Assembly (NCBI GenBank): GCA_900551915.1
Contig: URXT01000009.1
Span: 1-64,000 of the forward strand
Source of the DNA: an uncultured bacterium
Lineage (GTDB): Bacteria > Cyanobacteriota > Vampirovibrionia > Gastranaerophilales > Gastranaerophilaceae
Direction: 5' to 3'
Length of the DNA stretch: 64,000 bases
The translations under genes and the position numbers were made by a program. Under the pieces are notes generated by a model, which was not told the DNA's origin, searched no databases, and saw only the letters and a list, made by a program, of their open reading frames with translations. How positions within the stretch are numbered: position 1 is the first letter of the stretch; each line of letters opens with the position of its first letter. Below are positions 54,004 to 62,694 of this stretch, one piece after another.

Positions 54004-54019
54004 ATATCTAATTAGATAT
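54004..54019. promoter_or_regulatory. Palindromic operator-like site between R3 and pilin 6
   Basis: ATATCTAATTAGATAT is a perfect 16-bp palindrome, 9 bp upstream of the pilin 6 GAGGAG ribosome site. It differs from the palindrome beside pilin 4, as expected for separate specificities. Confidence 0.6.
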
Positions 54020-54040
54020 TTTATTTTGAGGAGAATTTTT

Positions 54041-54739
54041 ATGAAAAAATTTGCATTTACGTTGGCCGAAGTTCTGATAACTTTAGGGATTATCGGAATT
54101 GTTGCCGCTATGACTCTGCCGTCACTAATAACACGCAATCAAAATAAAGCTCTTGAAGCCGGCTTAAAGAAAAATTATTCAATAATTTAACAAGCTTTTG
54201 AAATGTATCAGGCCGAGCATGGTGAAACTTTAAAACCAGAAGATACAGGAATTAAAAAAGACGCAAACAATTTATATAATCTTATTAAACCATATTTTGC
54301 GATAATACATGACTGCGGAACTACATATACAAAATGTATGCCAAACCAAGGAGATAACAGTTATGCAGATAGAATATCTTCTATCTACACAACGTACAAT
54401 AATAAGACATTAAGACTAACATTACTTGACGATGGACAATTCGTTTTAAAAGATGGTAGTCTTATACTACTAGAAAACTCCTCAGACGCAACAGATCGGA
54501 CACGATTAGTTAGTGTCGATGTAAACGGTATCAACAAAAATCCAAACAGATGGGGGCACGATCTATTTACTTTTCAATTAATGGATGACGGCAGGATTTT
54601 ACCTATGGGAGCACCAAACACCACGTATATAGACAAAAACACATACTGCTCTCAAACTTCAACAGACCCGTACAACGGCATTGGATGCACATATTACGCA
54701 CTAACCGATAAAGACTATTTCAACAATCTTCCGCGCTAG
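54041..54739 (+). pseudogene. Prepilin-like protein 6 with a nonsense codon (HTH-paired)
   Basis: Reads [24 protein letters not shown] with an intact signal, then stops at TAA (54188-54190) after codon 49, where pilin B has CAG (Gln). After the stop the frame continues without interruption to a normal end (GCTYYALTDKDYFNNLPR). A single C to T change in CAA would explain it. The body is a close paralogue of pilin B (RNQNKALEAGLKKNYSII, MYQAEHGET, NPNRWGHDLFTFQLMDDGR). GAGGAG precedes the ATG. Either a recent pseudogene or a product requiring readthrough or suppression. Confidence 0.85.
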
Positions 54740-54746
54740 TTTGTGT

Positions 54747-54752
54747 TAAAAT
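54747..54752 (+). promoter_or_regulatory. -10 element of the rRNA methyltransferase gene, predicted leaderless
   Basis: TGT-TAAAAT (extended -10, hexamer 54747-54752), then CAACTT and the ATG at 54759. Confidence 0.4.
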
Positions 54753-54758
54753 CAACTT

Positions 54759-56108
54759 ATGCATGAAAATGATATCGTTAACCTTAATATTGAAAAATTT
54801 TCAAACCTTGGATATGGCATTGCAAAAGCCGACGGATATGTTGTGTTTGTAGAAGGTGCCTGCCCCGGGGATTTCGTCAGTGCCAAAGTGACAAAAGCAA
54901 ACAAAAATTTTGCAAACGCAAAAACAATTGAAGTTTTAACTCCATCTAAACACAGAGTTGAACCGTTCTGCGCAATGCAAAAAGTCTGCGGAGCATGCCA
55001 GCTTCAATTTATTGATTACGATTATCAATTGGAATTAAAAAGACAAATTGTTGAAGATGCAATGCGCTCAATTGCTAATCTTGATATTGAAATTCCAAAA
55101 CCAATCGCAAGTCCCGATATAAAAAAATACAGACACAAAATTCAGTATCCGGTTTCAGAGACAAAGGTTTCAAAACGAATTCTGGCGGGATATTACAAAC
55201 CTCAAACACATGAAATTGTAAACATTAAGCATTGCCCGATTCAACCTGAAATTTGTGACAGAATTGTTGATTTTATAAGAGAACATGCACTTGATTTTAA
55301 AATTTCCGGCTTTAATGAGAAAAAACATTCGGGCGACCTCCGCCATGTTGTAATACGCGCATCTGCGGGAAACGGGAAACAGCTTGTGACACTTGTTGTG
55401 AATGCCACAAAAACTTTTGGTCGCTTAAAGGACTTTGCAACAGCTATTTTTAATGAATTTGAAGAGATTGCAGGTGTGTGCGTAAATTTTAATTCGCAAA
55501 AGACAAACGTAATTCTCGGTAAAAAATCAGAATGCATTGCAGGTGCAGATTTTATTGAGGAAAAACTTTTAGGCAAAACTTTTACTATTGGAGCAAACAC
55601 ATTTTTTCAGGTAAATCCCAAAAGTGCAGAAAACATTTTCAAATATGTAAAAGATTTTATCCAAAACAATTATGAAAACCCGATTATTTTAGATGCTTAC
55701 GCTGGAATTTCGACATTCGGCATCTGCGTTTCGGATGTTGCACAAAAAGTTATTACGGTTGAAGAAAATTCTGAATCAACAGAACGTGCCAAAGAAAGTC
55801 TAAAAATAAACAAAATCTTTAACGTTGAAATTTACAATTCAGACGCAGCAGAGTTTTTCAAAAATGAAAAGCGCATATTTGATATTTCAATTGTTGACCC
55901 GCCGCGCAAAGGCTGCACAAAAGAAGCTTTAGATGAAGTTTTGCGGCTCACAAAAGGGCATATTATATATGTAAGCTGTAATCCTGCAACTTTAGCAAGG
56001 GATTTAAAATTTCTAATTGAAAAAGGCTGCCGCGTTGAAAGCATACAGCCTTTTGATATGTTTTGCCACACTTATCATGTTGAAAATGTTGCAATAATTA
56101 AAGTTTAA
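54759..56108 (+). CDS. rlmD: 23S rRNA (uracil-5-)-methyltransferase, RlmD/RumA-like
   Basis: 449 residues. The N-terminal TRAM domain (NIEKFSNLGYGIAKADGYVVF) is followed by an iron-sulfur-type cysteine set (CAMQKVCGACQLQF and later KHCPIQ). The Rossmann methyltransferase domain has ILDAYAGISTFGI for SAM, SIVDPPRKGC for the target base, and the catalytic nucleophile in YVSCNPATLARDL. Uses SAM to methylate a uridine of 23S rRNA or, less likely, tRNA (TrmA). Its stop overlaps the convergent RelA/SpoT-like gene by 4 bp. Confidence 0.88.
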   Translation: MHENDIVNLNIEKFSNLGYGIAKADGYVVFVEGACPGDFVSAKVTKANKNFANAKTIEVLTPSKHRVEPFCAMQKVCGACQLQFIDYDYQLELKRQIVEDAMRSIANLDIEIPKPIASPDIKKYRHKIQYPVSETKVSKRILAGYYKPQTHEIVNIKHCPIQPEICDRIVDFIREHALDFKISGFNEKKHSGDLRHVVIRASAGNGKQLVTLVVNATKTFGRLKDFATAIFNEFEEIAGVCVNFNSQKTNVILGKKSECIAGADFIEEKLLGKTFTIGANTFFQVNPKSAENIFKYVKDFIQNNYENPIILDAYAGISTFGICVSDVAQKVITVEENSESTERAKESLKINKIFNVEIYNSDAAEFFKNEKRIFDISIVDPPRKGCTKEALDEVLRLTKGHIIYVSCNPATLARDLKFLIEKGCRVESIQPFDMFCHTYHVENVAIIKV

Positions 56109-57313
56109 GTCTTTTTTAAATCAGACTGATAATTGAAATGTTCAATTGTATTACTCAAAATATCTTTAATTTCATTCAGGCAATTTCTGTCATGCCTTAA
56201 GTCTTTTGAAAGCTGTTTTTTAGCACTGTCACTGCTGCTTGCAGCTTTCTTAGCTTCAGCATAAACAGAACTCATACGGTCATGAAGCCCAGAGAAATAA
56301 TTATTAAACATGCCTATATCAGTTTCTGTAAAATGAATAGGAATTTCATCTGAAATATCATATAAATCTTTATTCTTAGCATTTAAAAATAACTTTTCAG
56401 AAATTTTGCCTCTGAACATTTGAGTAATAAGTTCAATATAACGATTAGCTTTATGTGAGTGTGAGCCAATTGTATCATCAGAAAATTTCATTGACAGCTC
56501 GTCAAACTTTCTCAATGCATCATAAACATATTTGGATTCATCATGCTTTGCTTTTGAATAATGCGGTCCAAATAAGATAATCAATTCATGCTGGATAGGA
56601 TTTTTCTTCTTATCAAAATCTCTAATGAAGCGCATTTGAATATCTTCATAACCGGATTTCTGCGGCTTGCTAATGCTGTATCTCAAATGGGGGTCAAGTT
56701 TGGTAACCTGTTCTGAAACATTTTCCAATCTTATATCCAAATCAGGAACAGTTATTTCCTTGCTTAAATCAGCCTCTTCAACTGCGTTGGGCACATAGCC
56801 TCTTTTTACCAAATCTTTTATGGTTCTTTCTGTAGTTGAGAGTATGTAACCGCGTTTTTGCATTTCAGGAAGAAGTCCGTCATTTAACACAGACAAATCA
56901 TAAGCATTATTACAATATAAAGTTGCTCTGATAGTATCAGGAACTTTGAAATGTCCGGAGCGGACAACTTTACTTGTATAAGATTTAGGCGACTTAACTG
57001 GATTAAGTTCACAGTATGCTCTGTCAAACAAAAAGCCTTTCTCTTTCAACCCGCTAGCAACGGATTCCAAAACATCCAAATAAGTTGTTGCAATACGGGA
57101 AAGCCTTCCGGAATCAGCGGCTATCTGAGCCTGAAGATGGTCGGCAACCGTAACTAATTGTCTTGGGGTATTTCCAAAAGAGACAGTATCTTTTACCAAA
57201 GTATTCGCATACTTTGGTAAACTAACAGTACTGTTAGTTTGATATGACTGGTTTTGATTGGCCTGCTTTGCTCTTTGAAATGTTTGGAATTTTGGGGTAA
57301 TTGATAGATTCAT
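56105..57313 (-). CDS. Uncharacterised protein with RelA/SpoT-like domain
   Basis: 402 residues from the ATG at 57313, which has AAGGAGAAATC. The N-terminus (MNLSITPKFQTFQRAK, Gln/Asn-rich, then DTVSFGNTPRQL) is of the lineage type seen elsewhere. Residues about 110-260 match the order of RelA/SpoT synthetase motifs: KVPDTIRATLYCNNAYDLSV (like I-D-x-R), QKSGYEDIQMRFI (like GYRDIH), HELIILFGPHYSKAKHDESKYVYD (like EIQ-T...H..Y). The residues normally needed for pyrophosphate transfer are only partly conserved. Could be a divergent alarmone synthetase or another RelA-fold nucleotidyltransferase. Confidence 0.5.
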   Translation of the reverse strand: MNLSITPKFQTFQRAKQANQNQSYQTNSTVSLPKYANTLVKDTVSFGNTPRQLVTVADHLQAQIAADSGRLSRIATTYLDVLESVASGLKEKGFLFDRAYCELNPVKSPKSYTSKVVRSGHFKVPDTIRATLYCNNAYDLSVLNDGLLPEMQKRGYILSTTERTIKDLVKRGYVPNAVEEADLSKEITVPDLDIRLENVSEQVTKLDPHLRYSISKPQKSGYEDIQMRFIRDFDKKKNPIQHELIILFGPHYSKAKHDESKYVYDALRKFDELSMKFSDDTIGSHSHKANRYIELITQMFRGKISEKLFLNAKNKDLYDISDEIPIHFTETDIGMFNNYFSGLHDRMSSVYAEAKKAASSSDSAKKQLSKDLRHDRNCLNEIKDILSNTIEHFNYQSDLKKT

Positions 57314-57462
57314 GATTTCTCCTTCCAGTTTCACTTTTTCTAAAAGTTCTGAATTTTAAATTTTAACTTGTTTTGAATTTATATTACTAATTATTTACAA
57401 ATTTTTACAAATAAGTTTTTTTGTTAAAAAGTCATGTTTGTATTATTATTTTTATAAGAGCG

Positions 57463-57468
57463 TATAAT
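57463..57468 (+). promoter_or_regulatory. -10 element of nifJ
   Basis: TATAAT about 50 bp upstream of the ATG. TTGTAT lies 19 nt before it, an imperfect spacing. Confidence 0.4.
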
Positions 57469-57517
57469 TAATTTTAATTATTAGAATAGTAAATCAAAAT
57501 AAGGAGGTTAGTTAATT

Positions 57518-60500
57518 ATGCCAGGAAAAACTATAACAGTTGACGGCAATTACGCCGCAGCGCATGTCGCTTATGCAATGAGCGAAGTTTCCGCAATTTA
57601 CCCTATCACGCCTTCTTCTACAATGGGAGAATGGATTGATGAATGGGCATCTCAACACAAAAAGAACATCTGGGGCGAAGAAGTTCGTGTCGCAGAAATG
57701 CAATCTGAAGCAGGTGCAGCAGGTGCTGTTCATGGTTCTTTAGCAGCAGGTTCTTTAACATCAACTTATACAGCTTCACAAGGTTTGCTGTTGATGATTC
57801 CTGTAATGCACAAAATGGCAGGTGAAATGCTTCCGCACGTAATTCACGTTGCAGCACGTGCCATCGCAGCACAATCATTGGCAATTTTCGGCGACCATTC
57901 TGACGTTATGGGCTGCCGTAACACAGGTTATGCAATGCTTGCAGCAAACTCAGTTCAGGAAGAAATGGATTTGGCTTTAGTTGCTCACCTTGCAACATAT
58001 AAATCAAAAGTTCCGTTCTTGCAGTTCTTCGACGGTTTTAGAACATCTCACGAAGTTCACAAAATCGAAGAAATTTCTTATGAAGATATTGCAAAACTTG
58101 TTGAACCTAAATATATTGAAGAATTCAGACAAAGAGCCTTAAGACCGGAAGCTCCGGTATGCAAAGTCGGCGCTCAGAACACCGATGTTTACTTCCAGGG
58201 CCGCGAAACAGTTAACAAATACTATGATGCTGTTCCGGAAATCGTTCAGGAATATATGGATAAAGTTGCAAAAGTTACAGGAAGACAATATCATCCGTTT
58301 GATTATGTCGGTGCTCCTGATGCAACCGATATCATAGTTGCAATGGGCTCTGGCTGTGAAACTATTGAAGAAACTATTGAATACTTAAACGCTAAACGCG
58401 GTACTAAATACGGTTTGGTAAAAGTAAGATTGTACAGACCGTTTGACGTTGAAAGATTTAAAGCAGCTATTCCTGCTTCAGTTAAACGTATTACAGTTCT
58501 TGACAGAACAAAAGAACCCGGAGCTATCGGCGAACCGCTTTATTTGGATGTTGTTGCAGCACTTGAAGGCAAAAACATTAGAATTATTGGCGGACGTTAT
58601 GGTTTGGCATCAAAAGAATTCACACCGTCAATGGTTTATGCAGTTTACAAACATGCTGAAAACAACGGCTTCCACGGCTTCACAGTTGGTATCGAAGACG
58701 ATGTAACTCACAAATCATTGAAAGTTGAAGAACACATCGTTACTGAACCGGAAGGAACTACAAACTGTATGTTCTGGGGCTTGGGCTCAGACGGTACTGT
58801 AGGTGCTAACAAAAACTCAATCAAAATTATCGGTCAATATACAAACAAAGATGCTCAGGCATACTTTGCTTACGACTCTAAAAAGTCTTTCGGTGTAACT
58901 GTTTCTCACTTGAGATTCGGCGACAAACCGATTAAATCTACATACCTTATTACAGCACCAGATTTCGTATCCTGCTCTGCTCATGCATACATCGGCAGAT
59001 ACGATATGCTTAAAGGTATCAAAGAAGGCGGAACATTCCTTCTTAACAGCCCCTGGTCAAAAGAAGAAGCTTTCTCTCACTTAACAAGAGATATGCAGAA
59101 AACTATTATTGACAAGAAAATCAAATTCTATAATGTTAACGCCGAAGCTCTTATTGAACAGCAGCCAGGCTTACGCGGCAAAGGTGCAAACACTGTTATG
59201 ATGGTTGCTTACTTCAAAGTTTCAGGCATTATTCCGTTCGAACAAGCTCTTGAAGGTATGAGAGAAATGACTAAGAAAACCTTCAAGAAAAAAGGCGATG
59301 ATGTTGTTAACATGAACCTTGCATTGATTGATGCTGCAGTTAACGCTACTGAAGAAGTTGTTATTCCGGCTTCATTAGAAGGTGTTTGCGCAGCAGAAGA
59401 TGCGAAATTAATCCCGGATGACGCATCTGAATTCGCTAAGAAAATCATTGAACCTTCAATGAAACAAAAAGGCGATGATATTCCGGTTTCAGCAATGTCA
59501 GTAGACGGCGTTATTCCGACAGGAACAGCCTGCCTTGAAAAACGCGGTATTGCACCCCGTGTTCCTCACTGGAATTCTGAAAACTGTATTCAGTGCGGAA
59601 TTTGTGCCTCTGCTTGTCCTCACGCTGCAATCAGAACTAAATTGATTGAAGCTGATGATTTGAAAAATGCTCCGGAATCATTCAACACAATTGATGCAAA
59701 ACCGAACGACCACGGTGAAAAATTCAAAGTTCAGGTTTACTGCAAAGATTGTACCGGCTGCGGAGTTTGCGTAGACCAGTGCCCGATGAACAAAAACCCT
59801 GAAAAAGCAGCTTTAACCTGGTCTTCAATTGAAAAAGAAGAAGAAGCTTGCGAAATGGTTAACGAAGAATTCTTTGACGCATTGCCAGACAACGTTATGG
59901 GTAAAAACAACACCAACACAATTAAAGGTGCAATGCTCAGAAAACCGTTATTCGAATTCTCAGGCGCCTGCGCTGGCTGCGGTGAAACACCTTACGTTAA
60001 ATTGGTTTCACAATTGTTCGGTGAAAACGTTATCGTTGCAAACGCAACAGGCTGCTCTTCAATTTACTCAGGTACCTTCCCGACAATTCCGTACACTACA
60101 AACAAAGACGGAAGAGGTCCGGCTTGGGCTAACTCATTATTTGAAGACAACGCTGAATTCGGTTTTGGTATGAGACTCGCAGTTGATTCTAACAGAACAA
60201 CTTTGAAATCTTATGCTGAAAGAGTTTTAGCTAACGAAAAAACTCCTGCTGACTTGAAAGAAGCTCTTGAAGGAGCTCTTGCTCACTGGGAAAATTCAAA
60301 AACTGAAGAAGCAGTTGCTGCTCAGGAAAATGCAAAGAAAGTTCTTGCAAAATACGCAGACGTTGATTGCTCTGACTTAGCAAAAGTAAGAGAACTTCAA
60401 GATTACTTTACAGATAAATCAGTTTGGATTATCGGCGGCGACGGCTGGGCAAACGATATCGGCTACGGCGGTATTGACCACGTATTAGCTCAGGATAAAG

Positions 60501-61054
60501 ATGTTAACATCCTTGTTCTTGATACCGAAGTTTACTCAAATACCGGCGGTCAGGCTTCTAAATCAACTCCTACCGGCGCAGTTGCAAAATTCGCTACAGG
60601 CGGTAAGAGAACTTACAAGAAAAACATGGGCTTGATGAGCATGTCATACGGTTATGTATATGTTGCATCAGTTGCATTGGGTGCTGACAGAGCGCAAACT
60701 CTTAAAGCCTTCAAAGAAGCTGAAGCTTACAAAGGACCTTCAATCATCTTTGCTTATGCACCTTGTATCGCACACGGTATCGACATGAGCAAAACCCAAA
60801 CTGAACAAAAACGTGCTGTTGAAGCAGGTTACTTCCCGCTTTACAGATACAATCCGGCAAATCCGGAAGCACCGTTCAGCTGGGATACAAAAGATCCGAA
60901 AGGAAGCTACCAGGACTTCATCAGAAGCGAAGGCCGTTACAAGTCATTGCTTAAAACAAATCCGGAAGCAGCTGAAGCGCTATACGCTCAAGCAGAAGAA
61001 GATGCTGCAAAACGTATGGCTGTTTACAAAGCTGTTGGTGAATTAATGAAGTAA
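57518..61054 (+). CDS. nifJ: Pyruvate:ferredoxin (flavodoxin) oxidoreductase
   Basis: 1178 residues, the single-chain form with all domains. It oxidises pyruvate to acetyl-CoA and CO2 with reduction of ferredoxin, a central anaerobic step. Order: N-terminal pyruvate-binding domain (SEVSAIYPITPSSTMGEW), transketolase-like domain, two ferredoxin clusters (CIQCGICASACP and CKDCTGCGVCVDQCP), the cysteine-containing linker CAGCGETPYVKL, and the thiamine-diphosphate domain (GGDGWANDIGYGGIDHVL, EVYSNTGGQASKSTPTG). AAGGAGG is an optimal ribosome site. A strong terminator follows, so it is monocistronic. Confidence 0.97.
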   Translation: MPGKTITVDGNYAAAHVAYAMSEVSAIYPITPSSTMGEWIDEWASQHKKNIWGEEVRVAEMQSEAGAAGAVHGSLAAGSLTSTYTASQGLLLMIPVMHKMAGEMLPHVIHVAARAIAAQSLAIFGDHSDVMGCRNTGYAMLAANSVQEEMDLALVAHLATYKSKVPFLQFFDGFRTSHEVHKIEEISYEDIAKLVEPKYIEEFRQRALRPEAPVCKVGAQNTDVYFQGRETVNKYYDAVPEIVQEYMDKVAKVTGRQYHPFDYVGAPDATDIIVAMGSGCETIEETIEYLNAKRGTKYGLVKVRLYRPFDVERFKAAIPASVKRITVLDRTKEPGAIGEPLYLDVVAALEGKNIRIIGGRYGLASKEFTPSMVYAVYKHAENNGFHGFTVGIEDDVTHKSLKVEEHIVTEPEGTTNCMFWGLGSDGTVGANKNSIKIIGQYTNKDAQAYFAYDSKKSFGVTVSHLRFGDKPIKSTYLITAPDFVSCSAHAYIGRYDMLKGIKEGGTFLLNSPWSKEEAFSHLTRDMQKTIIDKKIKFYNVNAEALIEQQPGLRGKGANTVMMVAYFKVSGIIPFEQALEGMREMTKKTFKKKGDDVVNMNLALIDAAVNATEEVVIPASLEGVCAAEDAKLIPDDASEFAKKIIEPSMKQKGDDIPVSAMSVDGVIPTGTACLEKRGIAPRVPHWNSENCIQCGICASACPHAAIRTKLIEADDLKNAPESFNTIDAKPNDHGEKFKVQVYCKDCTGCGVCVDQCPMNKNPEKAALTWSSIEKEEEACEMVNEEFFDALPDNVMGKNNTNTIKGAMLRKPLFEFSGACAGCGETPYVKLVSQLFGENVIVANATGCSSIYSGTFPTIPYTTNKDGRGPAWANSLFEDNAEFGFGMRLAVDSNRTTLKSYAERVLANEKTPADLKEALEGALAHWENSKTEEAVAAQENAKKVLAKYADVDCSDLAKVRELQDYFTDKSVWIIGGDGWANDIGYGGIDHVLAQDKDVNILVLDTEVYSNTGGQASKSTPTGAVAKFATGGKRTYKKNMGLMSMSYGYVYVASVALGADRAQTLKAFKEAEAYKGPSIIFAYAPCIAHGIDMSKTQTEQKRAVEAGYFPLYRYNPANPEAPFSWDTKDPKGSYQDFIRSEGRYKSLLKTNPEAAEALYAQAEEDAAKRMAVYKAVGELMK

Positions 61055-61073
61055 TAACTTCTGAAAGAAAACA

Positions 61074-61106
61074 AAAACGAGATACCTTATGGTATCTCGT
61101 TTTTTA
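61074..61106 (+). terminator. Terminator of nifJ
   Basis: AAAACGAGATACC (61074-61086) pairs with GGTATCTCGTTTT (61091-61103) over TTAT, followed by T. Confidence 0.95.
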
Positions 61107-61135
61107 TTGACTCAGAACCGTTAATTTGATATAAT
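61107..61135 (+). promoter_or_regulatory. Promoter of the 121-residue protein gene
   Basis: TTGACT (61107-61112), 17 nt, TATAAT (61130-61135), directly after the nifJ terminator and 29 bp before the ATG. Confidence 0.75.
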
Positions 61136-61163
61136 TCAAAAAGTTCTATGAAAGGGAGCTTAA

Positions 61164-61529
61164 ATGAACAAATTAAACATAATGACATTTAGTAAAAGAA
61201 CGCTTTATGAAATGCCAAGGCAGCATGCAAAGAATGCGAATATATTATATTCTGATGAATTGGCACATCATATCCCTAAAATTTTTAACGAGGAGACACT
61301 CTCAACATTAAATAATTATGCAGAGAAGAACAATGCCAGAATTCTCTTTTCCTATATGCCTGGCGATATGTTTCATAACACCCAAATGTCAGTATATAAC
61401 TCAAATACCGCTGAACTCAACTCTCAAGCGCTTAAATTAAAGATTAAAAACAAAGAAGATTTTGTAAATTCATTAAGAACAATCTACACACAAGTCGCTG
61501 AATCAATAAAAAAATTATCACAAAAATAA
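61164..61529 (+). CDS. Small protein of unknown function
   Basis: 121 residues with no recognised domain. The N-terminus MNKLNIMTFSKRTLYEMPRQ fits the Asn-rich Phe-containing pattern of other proteins here. The rest is mixed helix/strand with Asn/Ser bias (QMSVYNSNTAELNSQALK). AAAGGGAGC precedes the ATG. It has a near-consensus promoter and a strong terminator, so it is a complete small unit and likely well expressed. Confidence 0.65.
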   Translation: MNKLNIMTFSKRTLYEMPRQHAKNANILYSDELAHHIPKIFNEETLSTLNNYAEKNNARILFSYMPGDMFHNTQMSVYNSNTAELNSQALKLKIKNKEDFVNSLRTIYTQVAESIKKLSQK

Positions 61530-61556
61530 GCGGTCATTATAACCGCTTATTTTTTA
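61522..61556. terminator. Bidirectional terminator
   Basis: AAAAATAAGCGGT (61522-61534) pairs with ACCGCTTATTTTT (61542-61554). It overlaps the end of the 121-residue gene and serves the convergent gene at 61572 too. Confidence 0.9.
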
Positions 61557-61571
61557 TTTTGTGAATATTAT

Positions 61572-62567
61572 CTAAACTTCTTCAAGCGCCTCTTGAATTG
61601 TGTCCTGGAGTTCCTGAACTGCTTTGACAGTTTCAAGTTTTTCAGCTGCTTCCTGCGGCAAATCAGCTGTTGTTTTTTTTACTAATTTTAAATCTTCGCG
61701 ATTTTGCGCATCCTGCAATAAGAAATCATTTTGAAGCGATAATTCTCTTATTCTGGCTCTTGCGAGTTTTGTCTGGTAGTCTTTCATTTCACTGTAATTT
61801 TTCATTAATTCGGCATTTCTAACCTGCGAATGGTTAAAAGCATGCAGGCCAGCACCTGCCAAAAGTACTGAAGGCGCCCAGTCTAATGCAGAATTAACTA
61901 CATCTGCAAAAGGAGCTAAGATTTTGCTGGTTTTCAAATTATGCGCCTGCTTTTGAACAGCTTTAACAAAGCCGAGATTATTAAATTTATTAGCAGAATT
62001 TAATACACTATTTTCAAATTTTGTGATTGATGCAGGATTAATATGTTTTGACGCTTTTTGGAATAATTGCGGAATATACTTGCCTCCAAGAGCCAAAGTT
62101 CCAATAAGGGTTCCCACAAATCCTGCAAATGTCAGCAGCGGATTTTGAGAAGTGAATTTGTCAAAGGATGGAGATTTCTCTTCAAGTTTGTCTTTAAGAG
62201 CGTAAATTCCAGCGCCTGTTCCGAGTATTACACCCCATACTGCAGAAGATTTAGCGCCATTCAGAAGTCTTGCTGAAATACCTTTAAGATTTTTGGATAA
62301 GAATCTGCTTTGAGCCGGCTGCAAAATAGCAGTTGTCACCCCTGCCACAAACGGAATTGAAGCAAAAAGCCCTTTTGTAATTTTACGGTGTTTATCATCT
62401 TCAACTCTGTCAATAGTTTTTAAATAGGCTAACTTTCTAACTGAATTGTCGTCTAATGCAATAATTTCATCAACATTGTGTCTTCTGTCGCGTCTGGGGT
62501 TATAAGCTGCGAGACTTTTATCGTTTCGGGATTGGAAATTCTGATTATCAACAGATTTAATGTTCAT
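61572..62567 (-). CDS. Predicted membrane-associated protein with lineage-type N-terminus
   Basis: 331 residues from the ATG at 62567 with GGAAAGG upstream; the longer frame starts 16 codons earlier without a site. The N-terminus MNIKSVDNQNFQSRNDKSLA is Asn/Ser-rich with a Phe. Hydrophobic segments near residues 65 (IPFVAGVTTAIL), 95 (AVWGVILGTGAGIYAL), 130 (LLTFAGFVGTLIGTLALG) and 230 (SVLLAGAGLHAF) suggest a membrane or membrane-inserting protein; the C-terminal 80 residues are coiled coil and acidic. No family recognised. Confidence 0.65.
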   Translation of the reverse strand: MNIKSVDNQNFQSRNDKSLAAYNPRRDRRHNVDEIIALDDNSVRKLAYLKTIDRVEDDKHRKITKGLFASIPFVAGVTTAILQPAQSRFLSKNLKGISARLLNGAKSSAVWGVILGTGAGIYALKDKLEEKSPSFDKFTSQNPLLTFAGFVGTLIGTLALGGKYIPQLFQKASKHINPASITKFENSVLNSANKFNNLGFVKAVQKQAHNLKTSKILAPFADVVNSALDWAPSVLLAGAGLHAFNHSQVRNAELMKNYSEMKDYQTKLARARIRELSLQNDFLLQDAQNREDLKLVKKTTADLPQEAAEKLETVKAVQELQDTIQEALEEV

Positions 62568-62659
62568 ATGCACACCTTTCCACTTTACAAAATCATTATA
62601 CAAGTTTAAAACCAAAAAGTAAGATTTTTTGCTATAAACGTAACATTTATTAATTAATA

Positions 62660-62688
62660 TTTACATATTAATTGTTTTTAAATAAGAT
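62660..62688 (+). promoter_or_regulatory. Promoter of mtaB, predicted leaderless
   Basis: TTTACA (62660-62665), 17 nt, TAAGAT (62683-62688), then TAAATA and the ATG at 62695. There is no Shine-Dalgarno. Confidence 0.6.
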
Positions 62689-62694
62689 TAAATA

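Noticed and set aside
59209-60173. Antisense and shifted ORFs over nifJ (for example 59209-59448 and 59829-60173)
   Set aside because: They are shadows of a highly expressed-type gene with strong codon bias; no independent start signals.
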